In this document: one piece after another, positions 53,160 to 62,629 of the stretch | Numbering within the stretch: position 1 is the first letter of the stretch | Layout of the letters: each line of letters begins with the position of its first letter | Source of the DNA: Candidatus Paracaedibacteraceae bacterium | GTDB taxonomy: Bacteria > Pseudomonadota > Alphaproteobacteria > UBA6184 | DNA length: 64,000 nt | Reading direction: 5' to 3' | NCBI GenBank assembly: GCA_024236035.1 | Contig: JACKLG010000004.1 | Span: forward strand, 1 to 64,000 | Position numbers and translations under genes: made by a program | Notes under the pieces: generated by a model | Told to the model about the DNA's origin: nothing | What the model saw: only the letters and a program-made list of their open reading frames with translations | The model's database searches: none

Positions 53160-54950
53160 ATGCATACATATCGCACACATACATGTAACGAATTAAGCAT
53201 TGAACATGTGGGAAAAAGAGTTAAATTGTCGGGATGGGTAAACCGGAAACGTGATCATAGTAATTTAATTTTTATAGATTTAAGAGATCATTATGGCATT
53301 ACGCAGTGTGTGATTGAACGTGATAGCAAATGTATTAATATTGCTGATGATATTCCTTTGGAAAGTGTTATTTCTGTGGTGGGTAATGTGGTTGCTCGTG
53401 AAGAAGAGGTTATTAATTCGAAAATCAACACTGGTCACATTGAATTGTTGGTAGAAGAAATTACCGTATTGTCTGAAGCTGCACCCTTGCCGTTACAAGT
53501 TAATTTGGATAAAGATTGTCCTGAAGAAACGCGATTGAAATACAGATTTTTAGACTTGCGCCGTGAGCGCATGCATAAAAATATAGTATTGCGTAGCCAG
53601 GTAATATCCAGCATTCGTAAACGTATGACAGAAATGGGGTTTTTAGAATATCAAACACCAATATTAACTGCATCGTCTCCTGAGGGGGCTCGAGATTTTT
53701 TAGTGCCTAGCCGTTTGCACCCAGGCTGTTTTTATGCGTTACCTCAAGCTCCGCAACAATTTAAGCAGTTACTGATGGTTGCAGGCTTTGATCGTTATTT
53801 TCAAATTGCGCCGTGTTTCAGAGACGAAGATGCGCGTGCGGATCGTTCCCCAGGGGAGTTTTATCAATTAGATTTGGAGATGTCTTTTGTGACACAAGAA
53901 GATGTATTCCAGGTTCTAGAATCTTTATTGTATGGGGTGTTTGAGGAATTTGCTAATGGACGCGAGGTAACGCCTGCTCCTTTCACGCGAATTAAATTTG
54001 AAGATGCGATGAATATCTATGGTTCTGATAAGCCAGATTTACGCAACCCTTTGTTAATTTATGATGTAGAAGAAGTATTCCGTGATTCTGATTTTAGCTT
54101 GTTTGCTAAGGCCTTAGAGAGCGGACAGATTGTAAGGGCTATTCCAGTGGCTGGGGTTGCAGATAAACCCAGAAGCTTTTTTGATAAATTAAATCAAATG
54201 GTCAGAGACGCTGGTGGTGGCGGTTTAGGTTATGTCCTTTTTGATGACGGGGAAGCCAAAGGGCCGGTGGCTAAGTTTTTAAGTGGTGAACGCTTAAGTC
54301 GTTTGCAAGCGATTACAGGTGCCAAAGATGGCTATGGGATTTTCTTTGTGTGTGACAAGAAGTTAATTGCGCAGAAATTAGCAGGGGTAGTACGTGCAAA
54401 GTTAGCTGATGAATTGGATCTGATAGAAAAAAATGTATTTAAGTTCTGTTGGGTTGTTGACTTTCCTATGTATGAAAAAGATGAAGACACAGGAAAAATT
54501 GACTTTTCTCATAACCCATTTTCAATGCCTCAAGGCGGTTTGGCAGCATTAGAAAATGAAAACCCTTTGGATATAAAAGCATATCAATATGATATCGTTT
54601 GTAATGGTGTAGAGTTGTCCAGTGGTGCAATTCGCAACCATTTACCTGAAGTTATGTATAAAGCATTTGAAATTGCAGGATATACAAAACAAGATGTTGA
54701 GGCCCAATTTGGAGGGATGTTACGAGCATTCCAATTTGGTGCTCCTCCTCATGGTGGGTCTGCGCCAGGTGTTGATCGTATGGTAATGTTGCTTGCGGAT
54801 GAACCAAATATCCGTGAGGTGGTTATTTTTCCATTGAATCAGCAAGCGCAAGATCTGTTAATGAATGCTCCATCCAATGTTAGTGAAGAGCATTTAAAAG
54901 AATTACATCTTCAAATTAAATTGCCTCCGCAGAAAGTTGAGAAAGCTTAA
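53160..54950 (+). CDS. aspS: Aspartyl-tRNA synthetase
   Basis: Class II synthetase of 596 residues, bacterial type. It has an N-terminal OB fold (KRVKLSGWVNRKRDHSNLIFIDLRDH), motif 1 region LRLKYRFLDLRRE, motif 2 FRDEDARADRSPGEFYQLD, an inserted GAD domain (about 290-420), and motif 3 GGSAPGVDRMVMLL. In alphaproteobacteria this enzyme is often non-discriminating and also charges tRNA-Asn, but that cannot be read from the sequence by eye. It is followed by ileS after three bases. Confidence 0.96.
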   Translation: MHTYRTHTCNELSIEHVGKRVKLSGWVNRKRDHSNLIFIDLRDHYGITQCVIERDSKCINIADDIPLESVISVVGNVVAREEEVINSKINTGHIELLVEEITVLSEAAPLPLQVNLDKDCPEETRLKYRFLDLRRERMHKNIVLRSQVISSIRKRMTEMGFLEYQTPILTASSPEGARDFLVPSRLHPGCFYALPQAPQQFKQLLMVAGFDRYFQIAPCFRDEDARADRSPGEFYQLDLEMSFVTQEDVFQVLESLLYGVFEEFANGREVTPAPFTRIKFEDAMNIYGSDKPDLRNPLLIYDVEEVFRDSDFSLFAKALESGQIVRAIPVAGVADKPRSFFDKLNQMVRDAGGGGLGYVLFDDGEAKGPVAKFLSGERLSRLQAITGAKDGYGIFFVCDKKLIAQKLAGVVRAKLADELDLIEKNVFKFCWVVDFPMYEKDEDTGKIDFSHNPFSMPQGGLAALENENPLDIKAYQYDIVCNGVELSSGAIRNHLPEVMYKAFEIAGYTKQDVEAQFGGMLRAFQFGAPPHGGSAPGVDRMVMLLADEPNIREVVIFPLNQQAQDLLMNAPSNVSEEHLKELHLQIKLPPQKVEKA

Positions 54951-54953
54951 GCA

Positions 54954-57725
54954 ATGTTTAAGGATACAATATTTTTACCTAAAACAGATTTTCCAATGAA
55001 GGCAGGATTGCCGGAAAAAGAACCAAAAATTCTGGAGCGTTGGAAACAGCTAAATTTATATCAGCTGCAACGCAAGGTATCTAAGGGGCATCCAAAATTT
55101 GTATTGCACGATGGCCCTCCATATGCAAATGGGCATATCCACATCGGTCATGCATTAAATAGAATATTAAAAGATGTAGTGCTGCGTTCGCAGCAAATGT
55201 CAGGTAAAGATTGTGTTTTTATCCCTGGGTGGGATTGCCATGGTTTGCCCATTGAGTGGAAAATAGAAGAAGAATACCGAGCCAAAGGTAAGAACAAAGA
55301 TGACGTGGATGTGATTGAGTTTCGCAATCAGTGTCGTCAGTTTGCAAAAAAGTGGGTAGATATTCAAAAAGATGAAGTTCAACGTTTGGGTATATTAGGT
55401 GATTGGGATAACCCTTATACGACCATGAGGTTTGAAAATGAAGCAGTAATTGCAAATGAGCTTTCTAAGTTTTTATTAAATGGAAGTTTATATCGTGGTT
55501 TCCGTCCTGTGATGTGGTCGGTGGTAGAAAAAACTGCCCTAGCAGAAGCAGAGGTGGAATATCAAGATAAAACATCTCCATCAATTTATGTAAAGTTTCC
55601 CGTTAAAGCATCAAATGTACCCGAGATCCAGGATGTTTATGCTGTAATTTGGACCACGACCCCTTGGACATTGCCAGCAAACAGAGCCATAGCTTATGGA
55701 CCTGAAGTGCGTTATGTTGTTGTGCGTGTGGATGCGGTTATGGAATCTTCTCATATGCAGGGATACCCAGCTGTAGGAGATAAACTGGTTATAGCTCAAG
55801 ACTTGGTGACGGCTGTGTGTTCAGCTGTTGGGATTGCAGAACACAGTAATCTTACCACATTTTTAGGGGAGGAGCTAAGCGGATCTGTTTGTGTTCATCC
55901 GTTTGCTGGTCAGGGATATGAATTTGAGGTTCCTTTATTACCAGGTGATCATGTGAGTACAGATGCGGGTACAGGGTTAGTACATACGGCACCCTCGCAT
56001 GGTGTGGAGGATTTTGCTTTAGGTAAGTTGCATAACCTAGAGGTGCCTGATTTAATCCAAGATGATGGGATATATCGTCCCCAGGTGCCACTTTTTGCAG
56101 GCATACATATTTTCAAGGCAAATGAACCTGTAATGGATTCCTTAAAGCAGGCTAACTGTTTACTTGCGGCGGGTAAGATTAAGCATAGTTATCCCCATTC
56201 TTGGCGTTCTAAGGCTCCTTTAATATATAGAACCACACCGCAATGGTTTATTGGGATGGAAAGTAATCAACTGCGGGAAAAAGCATTAAATGCAATTAAT
56301 GATGTTCAGTGGTTTCCATCTTCTGGTAAAAATCGCATTGGTAGTATGATTGAAGGTCGTCCTGATTGGTGTGTGTCTCGTCAGCGTACGTGGGGTGTTC
56401 CTCTTCCAATTTTTGTGCATAAAGCAACAAATGAAATTTTAAAAGATGAACGCGTCCAGCAACGTATTGTTGAGGCCTTTCAACAAATGGGGGCAGATGC
56501 TTGGTTTGAAAAAGATAATGCATTCTTTTTGGAAGGATTATATCCGGCAGACGAGTATCAAAAAATTAAAGATGTGGTTGATGTGTGGTTTGATAGTGGG
56601 ACGACGCATGTGTTTACACTTGAAAATAATGCAGAGGTACACTGGCCTGCAGATTTATACTTAGAAGGTTCAGATCAACATCGGGGTTGGTTTCAATCAT
56701 CGTTATTAGAGTCCTGTGGGACGCGTGGAGTTTCCCCTTATAAAGCGGTTGTAACGCATGGGTTTGTGCTGGACGAAAAAGGATATAAAATGTCCAAATC
56801 ACAAGGAAATGTGATTGCTCCTTTTGATGTGATAAAGGATTTAGGCGCTGATATTTTGCGTTTATGGGTAATTGGTTCTGACTATTTTGATGATGTGCGT
56901 ATTGGTAAATCTATATTGCAGCATCAGCAGGATATTTATCGTCGTTTCCGCAATATCTTGCGTTATTTGTTGGGGGCTTTAAGTGGGTACACTGATACCG
57001 AAGCTGTTGATTATGTGAAATTGCCTGAGCTAGAAAAATGGGTGCTGCACCGGTTGGCAGAATTAGATGCTTTGCATAAGCGCTGTTTGGAATCTTATGA
57101 TTTTAAAACTTTTTATGCTGAATTGCATACTTTTTGTGCTAGTGAGCTTTCTTCCTTATATTTTGATTTGCGGAAAGATTGTTTGTATTGTGACAACCCT
57201 ACAGACCTAAAGCGACGTTCTACCCGAACGGTAATGGACATTTTGTTTAATACAATAACCCGTTGGCTTGCCCCAGTATTGTGCTTTACTGCTGAAGAGG
57301 CTTATTTAGCAAGATATAAAGAACAAGGTAAAGAAAGTATTCATTTAGAAACGTTTGTAGATATCCCGTCAAGTTGGTTGAATTCTGAAATTGCTTCTAA
57401 CTGGGAACAAATTTTTGAAATTCGGTCTCATATTACGGTCGCACTGGAGGTAAAGCGAACAGAAAAAGTGATTGGTTCAAGTCTTCAAGCAAACGTGAAG
57501 CTAACATTACCTAAAGCAACATACTATGCGTATTCAAAAATTGACTGGGCTGAGATTTGTATTGTTTCTGCAGTGGAGGTGTTTGAGGGAGCTGATTTTC
57601 TTGTGGAGATAGATGTAGCAAGTGGTGGGAAATGTGATCGTTGCTGGAAGGTAACGCCTGAAGTAAATGGAGACGACAATCTGGTGTGTTCACGTTGTGA
57701 TGAAGTGGTAAAGGCAACAGCATGA
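54954..57725 (+). CDS. ileS: Isoleucyl-tRNA synthetase
   Basis: Class Ia synthetase of 923 residues. It has HIGH at 63-66, the editing domain (about 200-400, with WTTTPWTLPANRAI and TGLVHTAPSHG), KMSKS at 612-616, an anticodon-binding helical domain and a C-terminal zinc site from CDRC and CSRC. It is the bacterial (IleS1-like) type. The stop overlaps the lspA start by four bases, the common ileS-lspA pairing. Confidence 0.97.
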   Translation: MFKDTIFLPKTDFPMKAGLPEKEPKILERWKQLNLYQLQRKVSKGHPKFVLHDGPPYANGHIHIGHALNRILKDVVLRSQQMSGKDCVFIPGWDCHGLPIEWKIEEEYRAKGKNKDDVDVIEFRNQCRQFAKKWVDIQKDEVQRLGILGDWDNPYTTMRFENEAVIANELSKFLLNGSLYRGFRPVMWSVVEKTALAEAEVEYQDKTSPSIYVKFPVKASNVPEIQDVYAVIWTTTPWTLPANRAIAYGPEVRYVVVRVDAVMESSHMQGYPAVGDKLVIAQDLVTAVCSAVGIAEHSNLTTFLGEELSGSVCVHPFAGQGYEFEVPLLPGDHVSTDAGTGLVHTAPSHGVEDFALGKLHNLEVPDLIQDDGIYRPQVPLFAGIHIFKANEPVMDSLKQANCLLAAGKIKHSYPHSWRSKAPLIYRTTPQWFIGMESNQLREKALNAINDVQWFPSSGKNRIGSMIEGRPDWCVSRQRTWGVPLPIFVHKATNEILKDERVQQRIVEAFQQMGADAWFEKDNAFFLEGLYPADEYQKIKDVVDVWFDSGTTHVFTLENNAEVHWPADLYLEGSDQHRGWFQSSLLESCGTRGVSPYKAVVTHGFVLDEKGYKMSKSQGNVIAPFDVIKDLGADILRLWVIGSDYFDDVRIGKSILQHQQDIYRRFRNILRYLLGALSGYTDTEAVDYVKLPELEKWVLHRLAELDALHKRCLESYDFKTFYAELHTFCASELSSLYFDLRKDCLYCDNPTDLKRRSTRTVMDILFNTITRWLAPVLCFTAEEAYLARYKEQGKESIHLETFVDIPSSWLNSEIASNWEQIFEIRSHITVALEVKRTEKVIGSSLQANVKLTLPKATYYAYSKIDWAEICIVSAVEVFEGADFLVEIDVASGGKCDRCWKVTPEVNGDDNLVCSRCDEVVKATA

Positions 57726-58195
57726 AAGTTCGTTACTTTATCTATGGTTTGATATTAATTTTAGGTGTATTCTTAGACCAGTGGACTAAGCAATTGGTGG
57801 TTAAAAACATACAAAACTCTAATGATTTTTTACATTTATTGCCGGTTTTATCTATTGTACGTACCCATAATACGGGGGTAAGCTTTGGTATGTTAAGCAC
57901 GTTTAATTTAGGTCCTGTTTTTTATGGGATTTTGGTGCTTAGTATAATTTTATTTTTAGTATATAGAATGCTTGTTACACAGCGTATACTAATGCAAACG
58001 GCTTTTGTATTGATGATATCAGGTGCAGTTGGTAATTTAATTGATCGGTGTATGTGGGGGTACGTAGTAGATTTTATTAGCGCACATTGGTTTGAAAAAT
58101 ACCATTTTTATGTATTTAATGTTGCTGATATATTTGTAAGCTGTGGGGCAGGATTAATTATCTTGGATGCAATAATTGAAAAAAGGACATCTTAA
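57722..58195 (+). CDS. lspA: Lipoprotein signal peptidase II
   Basis: Inner-membrane aspartyl protease that cleaves lipidated prolipoproteins. It has 157 residues with four transmembrane helices. Conserved boxes are DQWTKQLVV, RTHNTGVSFGM, GAVGNLIDR, VVDFI and FNVADIFVSCG; D117 and D136 are the catalytic dyad. The next gene, one base away, encodes a lipobox protein, and lgt is at the end of the same run. Confidence 0.96.
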   Translation: MKVRYFIYGLILILGVFLDQWTKQLVVKNIQNSNDFLHLLPVLSIVRTHNTGVSFGMLSTFNLGPVFYGILVLSIILFLVYRMLVTQRILMQTAFVLMISGAVGNLIDRCMWGYVVDFISAHWFEKYHFYVFNVADIFVSCGAGLIILDAIIEKRTS

Positions 58196-58196
58196 A

Positions 58197-58592
58197 ATGA
58201 AAAAAATGACTTTAATTGCTTTATCTATACTTATAACAAGTTGCTCGGGAATTGCCCCAGAAGCTGTGCGCAATGAAAATAATCTTTTATTAAAACCACC
58301 GTTTATGAAAACAAAAGTTGTAGAACATAAAAAAAAACTTTTGGTAGAGCTTTATACAAAGCCAACGTGTAACTATTGTATTAATGCTAAAAACTTATTA
58401 GAGGTTAAGAAAATAGAGTATACAGAATATGATGTTACTAAAAATGCATCATTTTCAAAAGAAGCAATAGAACGATCAGGTGGGCGCCGTACGGTTCCTC
58501 AAATTTTCATTAATGGGAAACACATTGGTGGGTATGGTGAGCTTAAAGCATTAAATGATGAAGGCAAACTTGAAAGCATGTTAGCAGAATAA
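58197..58592 (+). CDS. Lipoprotein-anchored glutaredoxin-like protein
   Basis: A 131-residue protein. The N-terminus MKKMTLIALSILITSC is a lipoprotein signal with lipobox ITSC (Cys16), followed by a linker to about residue 46. A glutaredoxin domain follows with CNYC (C58, C61), RSGGRRTVPQIFING and HIGG. The longer frame from 58176 overlaps lspA and was rejected. Glutaredoxins normally work in the cytosol with glutathione; an exported, membrane-tethered one is unusual. Position beside lspA and upstream of dedA and dsbB suggests envelope thiol chemistry (inference). The stop overlaps the dedA start (TAATG). Confidence 0.85.
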   Translation: MKKMTLIALSILITSCSGIAPEAVRNENNLLLKPPFMKTKVVEHKKKLLVELYTKPTCNYCINAKNLLEVKKIEYTEYDVTKNASFSKEAIERSGGRRTVPQIFINGKHIGGYGELKALNDEGKLESMLAE

Positions 58593-59158
58593 TGTTCGTA
58601 AAAGTTTATAACCAAATTTTAGGGTATGCTGAACATAAATACTCCATGTGGATTTTGGGGGCGGTGGCTTTTGTAGAAAGTTCCATTTCTCCTATCCCTC
58701 CTGATGTTTTATTAATACCCATGATGATTGCCAACAGACAAAGAGCATTACATATAGCTTTGGTCTGTATAATTGCTTCGGTTATTGGTGGAATTGTAGG
58801 TTATTGGATTGGGTATAGCTTATATGACTTAGTGGGGCAGTACCTAGTCACGGATGAGGCGCTGATATCGTACCAAGAAAAATTTAGCAAGTGGGGGTTT
58901 TTGCTTATTTCTATAAAAGGTTTTTTGCCAATTCCTTATAAAATTGTAGCTATTGCTAGTGGACTTGCACAGTATAATTTTGGTTTATTTATGATTGCCT
59001 CTATTATTGCCAGGGCCTCCCGGTTTTTTATGTTAGCTGCTCTTATTTACTATTTTGGTGAGCCAATTAAAGAATTTATAGAGCGTTACCTAACCTATGT
59101 AATGATAGGGGGCGTTTTATTGGTAGTAGGAACTATTTACCTTGCGAAGTTTTTCTAA
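58592..59158 (+). CDS. DedA/YqaA-family membrane protein
   Basis: A 188-residue inner-membrane protein with about five hydrophobic segments. It contains the DedA/SNARE-associated core: FVESSISPIPPDVLLIPM, GGIVGYWIGYSL and KGFLPIPYKIVAIASGLAQYN. DedA proteins act as lipid (undecaprenyl-phosphate or phosphatidyl) flippases or support membrane homeostasis. This is the YqaA-like subgroup. It overlaps dsbB by 17 bases. Confidence 0.85.
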   Translation: MFVKVYNQILGYAEHKYSMWILGAVAFVESSISPIPPDVLLIPMMIANRQRALHIALVCIIASVIGGIVGYWIGYSLYDLVGQYLVTDEALISYQEKFSKWGFLLISIKGFLPIPYKIVAIASGLAQYNFGLFMIASIIARASRFFMLAALIYYFGEPIKEFIERYLTYVMIGGVLLVVGTIYLAKFF

Positions 59159-59627
59159 GTATCTTTCTATTTTCCTTTGTTTTGTTAGTCTGTGTGTCTT
59201 GGGTTTTGTTTTTATTGCTCAGTATGGGTTTAGTATACAGCCGTGTGAGTGGTGTATCTATCAGCGTTATCCTTATATTTTATTATTATTGTTAAATTTA
59301 TTATGGATGGTTAGATCCATAAAAACATGTATTCAGCATATATTTAATATATCTATTTTAATTGGAAATGTGATATTGCCTTTCATTCATGTATTAATAG
59401 AAAAAGGCTATTTACATGTAAAGTGTGATGTATTGACTATGGATCGGACTGTTCAAGGAATGCTTCAGACACTTTCTAGATACCGTTCTTGCGTAAAAGT
59501 TACCTGGGAGTTTTTAGGGTGTTCAACGTCCGTGTGGCATTTGATATTTGCAAGTGGTATGTTAGTTGCGTATGTGTTGGGTGTTATTTATGAAAAAAAA
59601 AGATATTCATCAAATCGTCCGAGTTAA
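59142..59627 (+). CDS. dsbB: Disulfide bond formation protein B
   Basis: Quinone-linked inner-membrane oxidase that recycles DsbA. It has 161 residues and four membrane helices. The first redox pair is C35/C38 in QPCEWCIYQRYPY, the family signature; a second loop carries C95 with C117 or C127. The start is TTG inside the end of dedA. The end overlaps the coq7 start by 38 bases. No dsbA is in the window. Confidence 0.88.
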   Translation: MRSFSKYLSIFLCFVSLCVLGFVFIAQYGFSIQPCEWCIYQRYPYILLLLLNLLWMVRSIKTCIQHIFNISILIGNVILPFIHVLIEKGYLHVKCDVLTMDRTVQGMLQTLSRYRSCVKVTWEFLGCSTSVWHLIFASGMLVAYVLGVIYEKKRYSSNRPS

Positions 59628-60111
59628 TCACGCAGGTGAATTAGGGGCAAAATGGATTTACCAAGGTCAGTTGGACTGGATAAAAGATGCGCAGGCCAAA
59701 GAGATAATCCGACATATGTATGAACAAGAGTTAGATCACTTGAAATATTTTGAAAAGGTGATGCAAGTACGTCAGGTTAGGCCAACAATTTTAATGCCTT
59801 TTTGGAAGTGGGTGGGTAAAACAGCTGGCGCATTTTCAGCGGCTTTAGGGTCTGATGCAGCAATGGCATGTACTGAAGCTGTTGAGGATGTGATTGATGA
59901 GCATTATGCCAGTCAAATACGTCATCTTGAAAAAGAGCGTCCCGATGAAATTGAGTTGATTAATACTTTAAAAACATTTAGAGCAGATGAATGTAATCAT
60001 CGTGACATTGCGGCTACTTATGATCAGAGTCCAAGCCCACTGAAGCGTACTTTAAAAAAGGCAGTTAAAATTGGGGTTAAGTTAGCAATTTCTGTTTCAA
60101 AGCGAATATAA
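59590..60111 (+). CDS. coq7: COQ7-type ubiquinone hydroxylase
   Basis: Di-iron demethoxyubiquinone hydroxylase in ubiquinone synthesis, the mitochondrial-type alternative to UbiF. It has 173 residues from MKKKDIHQIVRVNHAGE. Iron ligands fit the family: E17, E47xxH50, E99 and E134xxH137 (ADECNHRD). An upstream methionine at 59566 lies deeper in dsbB and was rejected. Ubiquinone made here is also the electron acceptor for DsbB. Confidence 0.93.
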   Translation: MKKKDIHQIVRVNHAGELGAKWIYQGQLDWIKDAQAKEIIRHMYEQELDHLKYFEKVMQVRQVRPTILMPFWKWVGKTAGAFSAALGSDAAMACTEAVEDVIDEHYASQIRHLEKERPDEIELINTLKTFRADECNHRDIAATYDQSPSPLKRTLKKAVKIGVKLAISVSKRI

Positions 60112-60125
60112 AGAGGAAAAAATAA

Positions 60126-61571
60126 ATGAATATAAAAATGTTTAGCTATTTTATATTAGGGATGTCTATATCCTCAGTAAGTGTAGCAGGTAAAAGTGAT
60201 CAGCTTCCAAATAATTATAAATATTCACGCTCTATACCTATAAGCTTAGGATATTTTAAAGGTTTTACTACGAATCAATCAGTTAGCGATTTCCATATCG
60301 CCTTAGAAAAAAACTCAGGCTGGGTTTTTGATGCGGGGCATAATTGGCTTAAACCCCAGCAAATTTGGACAAGAGTGGCTTATAAATATCTGATTTACCC
60401 CATAATAGCAGGACCTTTTTATAAAGCGTTAAGAATTTCAACAGATGCATATGGTAGGGCCAGTCGTATTCAAGCGTTAGGTGGAAGAGCCCGATATTTA
60501 AGCAATACATATGAAACTTACGCAGCATGTTATTGGAAAATGGTTTTGGGTAACATGTGGAAAACTTATAAAGGTGCTGTTACAGGGGGTGTGGAAGCAA
60601 TAGATGTTTTACCCACTACTAAAGAGGATTTTACGTCAGAATTTCGCAAAGATTTTGTTATAGGCCCAGTAGTTGCAAATACCGCAGCCATAAAAGCAAA
60701 AGTTAAAGATTTAAGAGAAAATGATGCAGTTGATGCTAATAAAGTTGTGCTTAATGATGAGGTGCGTGCGTTGAGAGATGGCTTGGATGGCTATTTAACA
60801 GCTAGGGGTAAAGTATTAGTAAGGGCTGCTGGGTATAATGCACGTATGGAGCACACTCGTAACATTGAAGATACACTATGGTACGATGGTGGGGGACATT
60901 TAGCACAATTATCTAACCATACTATGAACAAATTAGCGCATACTGTTGATGGTATTGGTATCTTTTTTCAACGCAATGAAAGTGGTCAGCAAAATTCGGA
61001 TTTGGGTCGAATTGAAGAAGCTTATAAAGATATGGGTATAGAACTGACTTGGAAAGAAATGGGTATATATGGAGCTGTAGCCTTCTTGGGTAGTGCAGAA
61101 TTTTGGGGCCGTTTTTTTGAAGAAGTAGATTATATATCCTCTGGGGATGCGTATGTTAAAGCACCAGAAATTCATGGTTTCCGTCTGCCTAACTTAGGTT
61201 TCTATTTAACCACTCAAGGTCCTTCTTATCAAATCAATACGGGATATCGTTTCGGTCAAGATTTATTTTTTCCTTTGGCAGTAGAGTTTGTATTTAAAGG
61301 TCCGAATAAAATGGTTGAACTTACGGCGGGTGTTCGTAAGCATTTTGCATGGATGGGAGCCTACCTTCATGGTGAAATTACTGCTAACCCACATACTACG
61401 GCTTTTGGTGGTAAATTAGCTGTAGGTATAAAACCAATCGGAGATATGTTTGCGGATGTGGGTATGCAAATTGACCACATTGATACATTAAGGGGCGAAA
61501 GAAATGTATGCAGCTTAAAAGAAGATAAATGGTGCCCCAGTGTATTTGCAACAGTAGGTGTATTATTTTAA
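60126..61571 (+). CDS. Secreted barrel-like protein, motif-degenerate paralogue of the HELGH protein
   Basis: A 481-residue protein of unknown family with a signal peptide (MNIKMFSYFILGMSI..SVAG). It is clearly related to the protein at 11480-12985. The C-terminal 125 residues align throughout (KAPEIHGFRLPNLGFYLTTQ, AGVRKHF, GERN), and LWYDGGGH at 252-259 matches LWYQGGDH. The metal motif is lost: DAYGR at 107-111 stands where the other has HELGH, while the following SR and downstream G are kept. It therefore cannot use that site for zinc. The stop overlaps the tsaD start (TAATG). Likely outer-membrane or surface located (inference). Confidence 0.6.
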   Translation: MNIKMFSYFILGMSISSVSVAGKSDQLPNNYKYSRSIPISLGYFKGFTTNQSVSDFHIALEKNSGWVFDAGHNWLKPQQIWTRVAYKYLIYPIIAGPFYKALRISTDAYGRASRIQALGGRARYLSNTYETYAACYWKMVLGNMWKTYKGAVTGGVEAIDVLPTTKEDFTSEFRKDFVIGPVVANTAAIKAKVKDLRENDAVDANKVVLNDEVRALRDGLDGYLTARGKVLVRAAGYNARMEHTRNIEDTLWYDGGGHLAQLSNHTMNKLAHTVDGIGIFFQRNESGQQNSDLGRIEEAYKDMGIELTWKEMGIYGAVAFLGSAEFWGRFFEEVDYISSGDAYVKAPEIHGFRLPNLGFYLTTQGPSYQINTGYRFGQDLFFPLAVEFVFKGPNKMVELTAGVRKHFAWMGAYLHGEITANPHTTAFGGKLAVGIKPIGDMFADVGMQIDHIDTLRGERNVCSLKEDKWCPSVFATVGVLF

Positions 61572-62629
61572 TGCAGAAGCCTCTTATTGCTCTTGGGATT
61601 GAAACCAGCTGTGATGAAACCTCTGTGGCATTAGTAAATTCCAATAAAGAAATTTTATCACATTTAGTACATAGCCAAATTAAAGACCATAAGATATATG
61701 GAGGGGTTGTTCCAGAAGTAGCCGCGCGAGCCCACCTTAGTTTATTGCCCTCTTTATTAAGACAAGTTTTTAAGGAGGCAAACATAGTTCCAGAAGAGGT
61801 AGACATTATTTCTGCGACCACAGGACCAGGCTTAATTGGTGGTGTGGTCGTTGGTACGATGGCCGCAAAAGCTATGGCCGCATCTTTAGATAAACCGTTT
61901 ATCGCGGTTAATCATTTAGAAGGTCATGCTCTGACAGCCCGTTTAACAGACGATGCGCCTTTCCCTTTTGTTCTGTTGTTGGTATCTGGGGGGCATTGTC
62001 AAATAATGTTAGTAGAAAATGTGGGCAAGTATAAAACTTTAGGTTCTACTTTAGATGATGCAGTGGGCGAATGTTTTGATAAAGTTGCAAGGATGTTAGG
62101 CTTACCTTATCCTGGTGGCCCTGAAATTGAAAAACAAGCATTAAAGGGAAATCCCAAGGCCTTTAGTTTTCCTAAGCCTATGTTAGGGCAGAAGCACTTA
62201 AACTTTTCATTTTCGGGTTTAAAAACGGCTGTGAGGCAAACTATTCAATCCCTACAGGCTGTACATGGAGAAGCTTTGCCGCCTGATGTTTTTGCAGACA
62301 TTTGTGCAAGTTTTCAAGACACAGTGGCGTGTGTTTTATATGAACGAGTCCAGCAAACGCTTAGCTGGGTTTCTGCAAACAATCCTAATTATCAATGTTT
62401 TGTGGTGGCTGGTGGTGTTGCTGCTAATAAACATATACGTGTTGCATTGCAAAAAGTATGTGATGACTTTAACTTTATTTTCTATGCCCCCCCCTTAAGG
62501 CTGTGTACAGATAATGGGGCAATGATTGCTTGGGCTGGGTTGGAGCGCTTTCAAGTGGGTTTGAGGGATTCATTAGATATTAAGCCTCGTCCTCGTTGGA
62601 CGTTGGAAGAAATTAAAGGGGCAATATAA
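61571..62629 (+). CDS. tsaD: tRNA N6-adenosine threonylcarbamoyltransferase TsaD
   Basis: Transfers the threonylcarbamoyl group to A37 of tRNA. It has 352 residues from the ATG that overlaps the upstream stop. The ASKHA fold shows GIETSCDETSVALV, VPEVAARAHL, metal-binding NHLEGHALTA with two histidines, LVSGGHCQ and the C-terminal CTDNGAMIAWAG. It works with the Sua5-type enzyme at 3658-4581; TsaB and TsaE are not in the window. Confidence 0.96.
   Translation: MQKPLIALGIETSCDETSVALVNSNKEILSHLVHSQIKDHKIYGGVVPEVAARAHLSLLPSLLRQVFKEANIVPEEVDIISATTGPGLIGGVVVGTMAAKAMAASLDKPFIAVNHLEGHALTARLTDDAPFPFVLLLVSGGHCQIMLVENVGKYKTLGSTLDDAVGECFDKVARMLGLPYPGGPEIEKQALKGNPKAFSFPKPMLGQKHLNFSFSGLKTAVRQTIQSLQAVHGEALPPDVFADICASFQDTVACVLYERVQQTLSWVSANNPNYQCFVVAGGVAANKHIRVALQKVCDDFNFIFYAPPLRLCTDNGAMIAWAGLERFQVGLRDSLDIKPRPRWTLEEIKGAI

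Noticed and set aside
58176..58196. Longer start for the lipoprotein glutaredoxin
   Set aside because: It would overlap lspA and push a lysine-rich heptapeptide ahead of a ready-made lipoprotein signal; the ATG at 58197 is better.
61396..61821. 141-codon minus-strand frame across the orphan paralogue end and tsaD start
   Set aside because: It is antisense to two supported genes and shows no family features.
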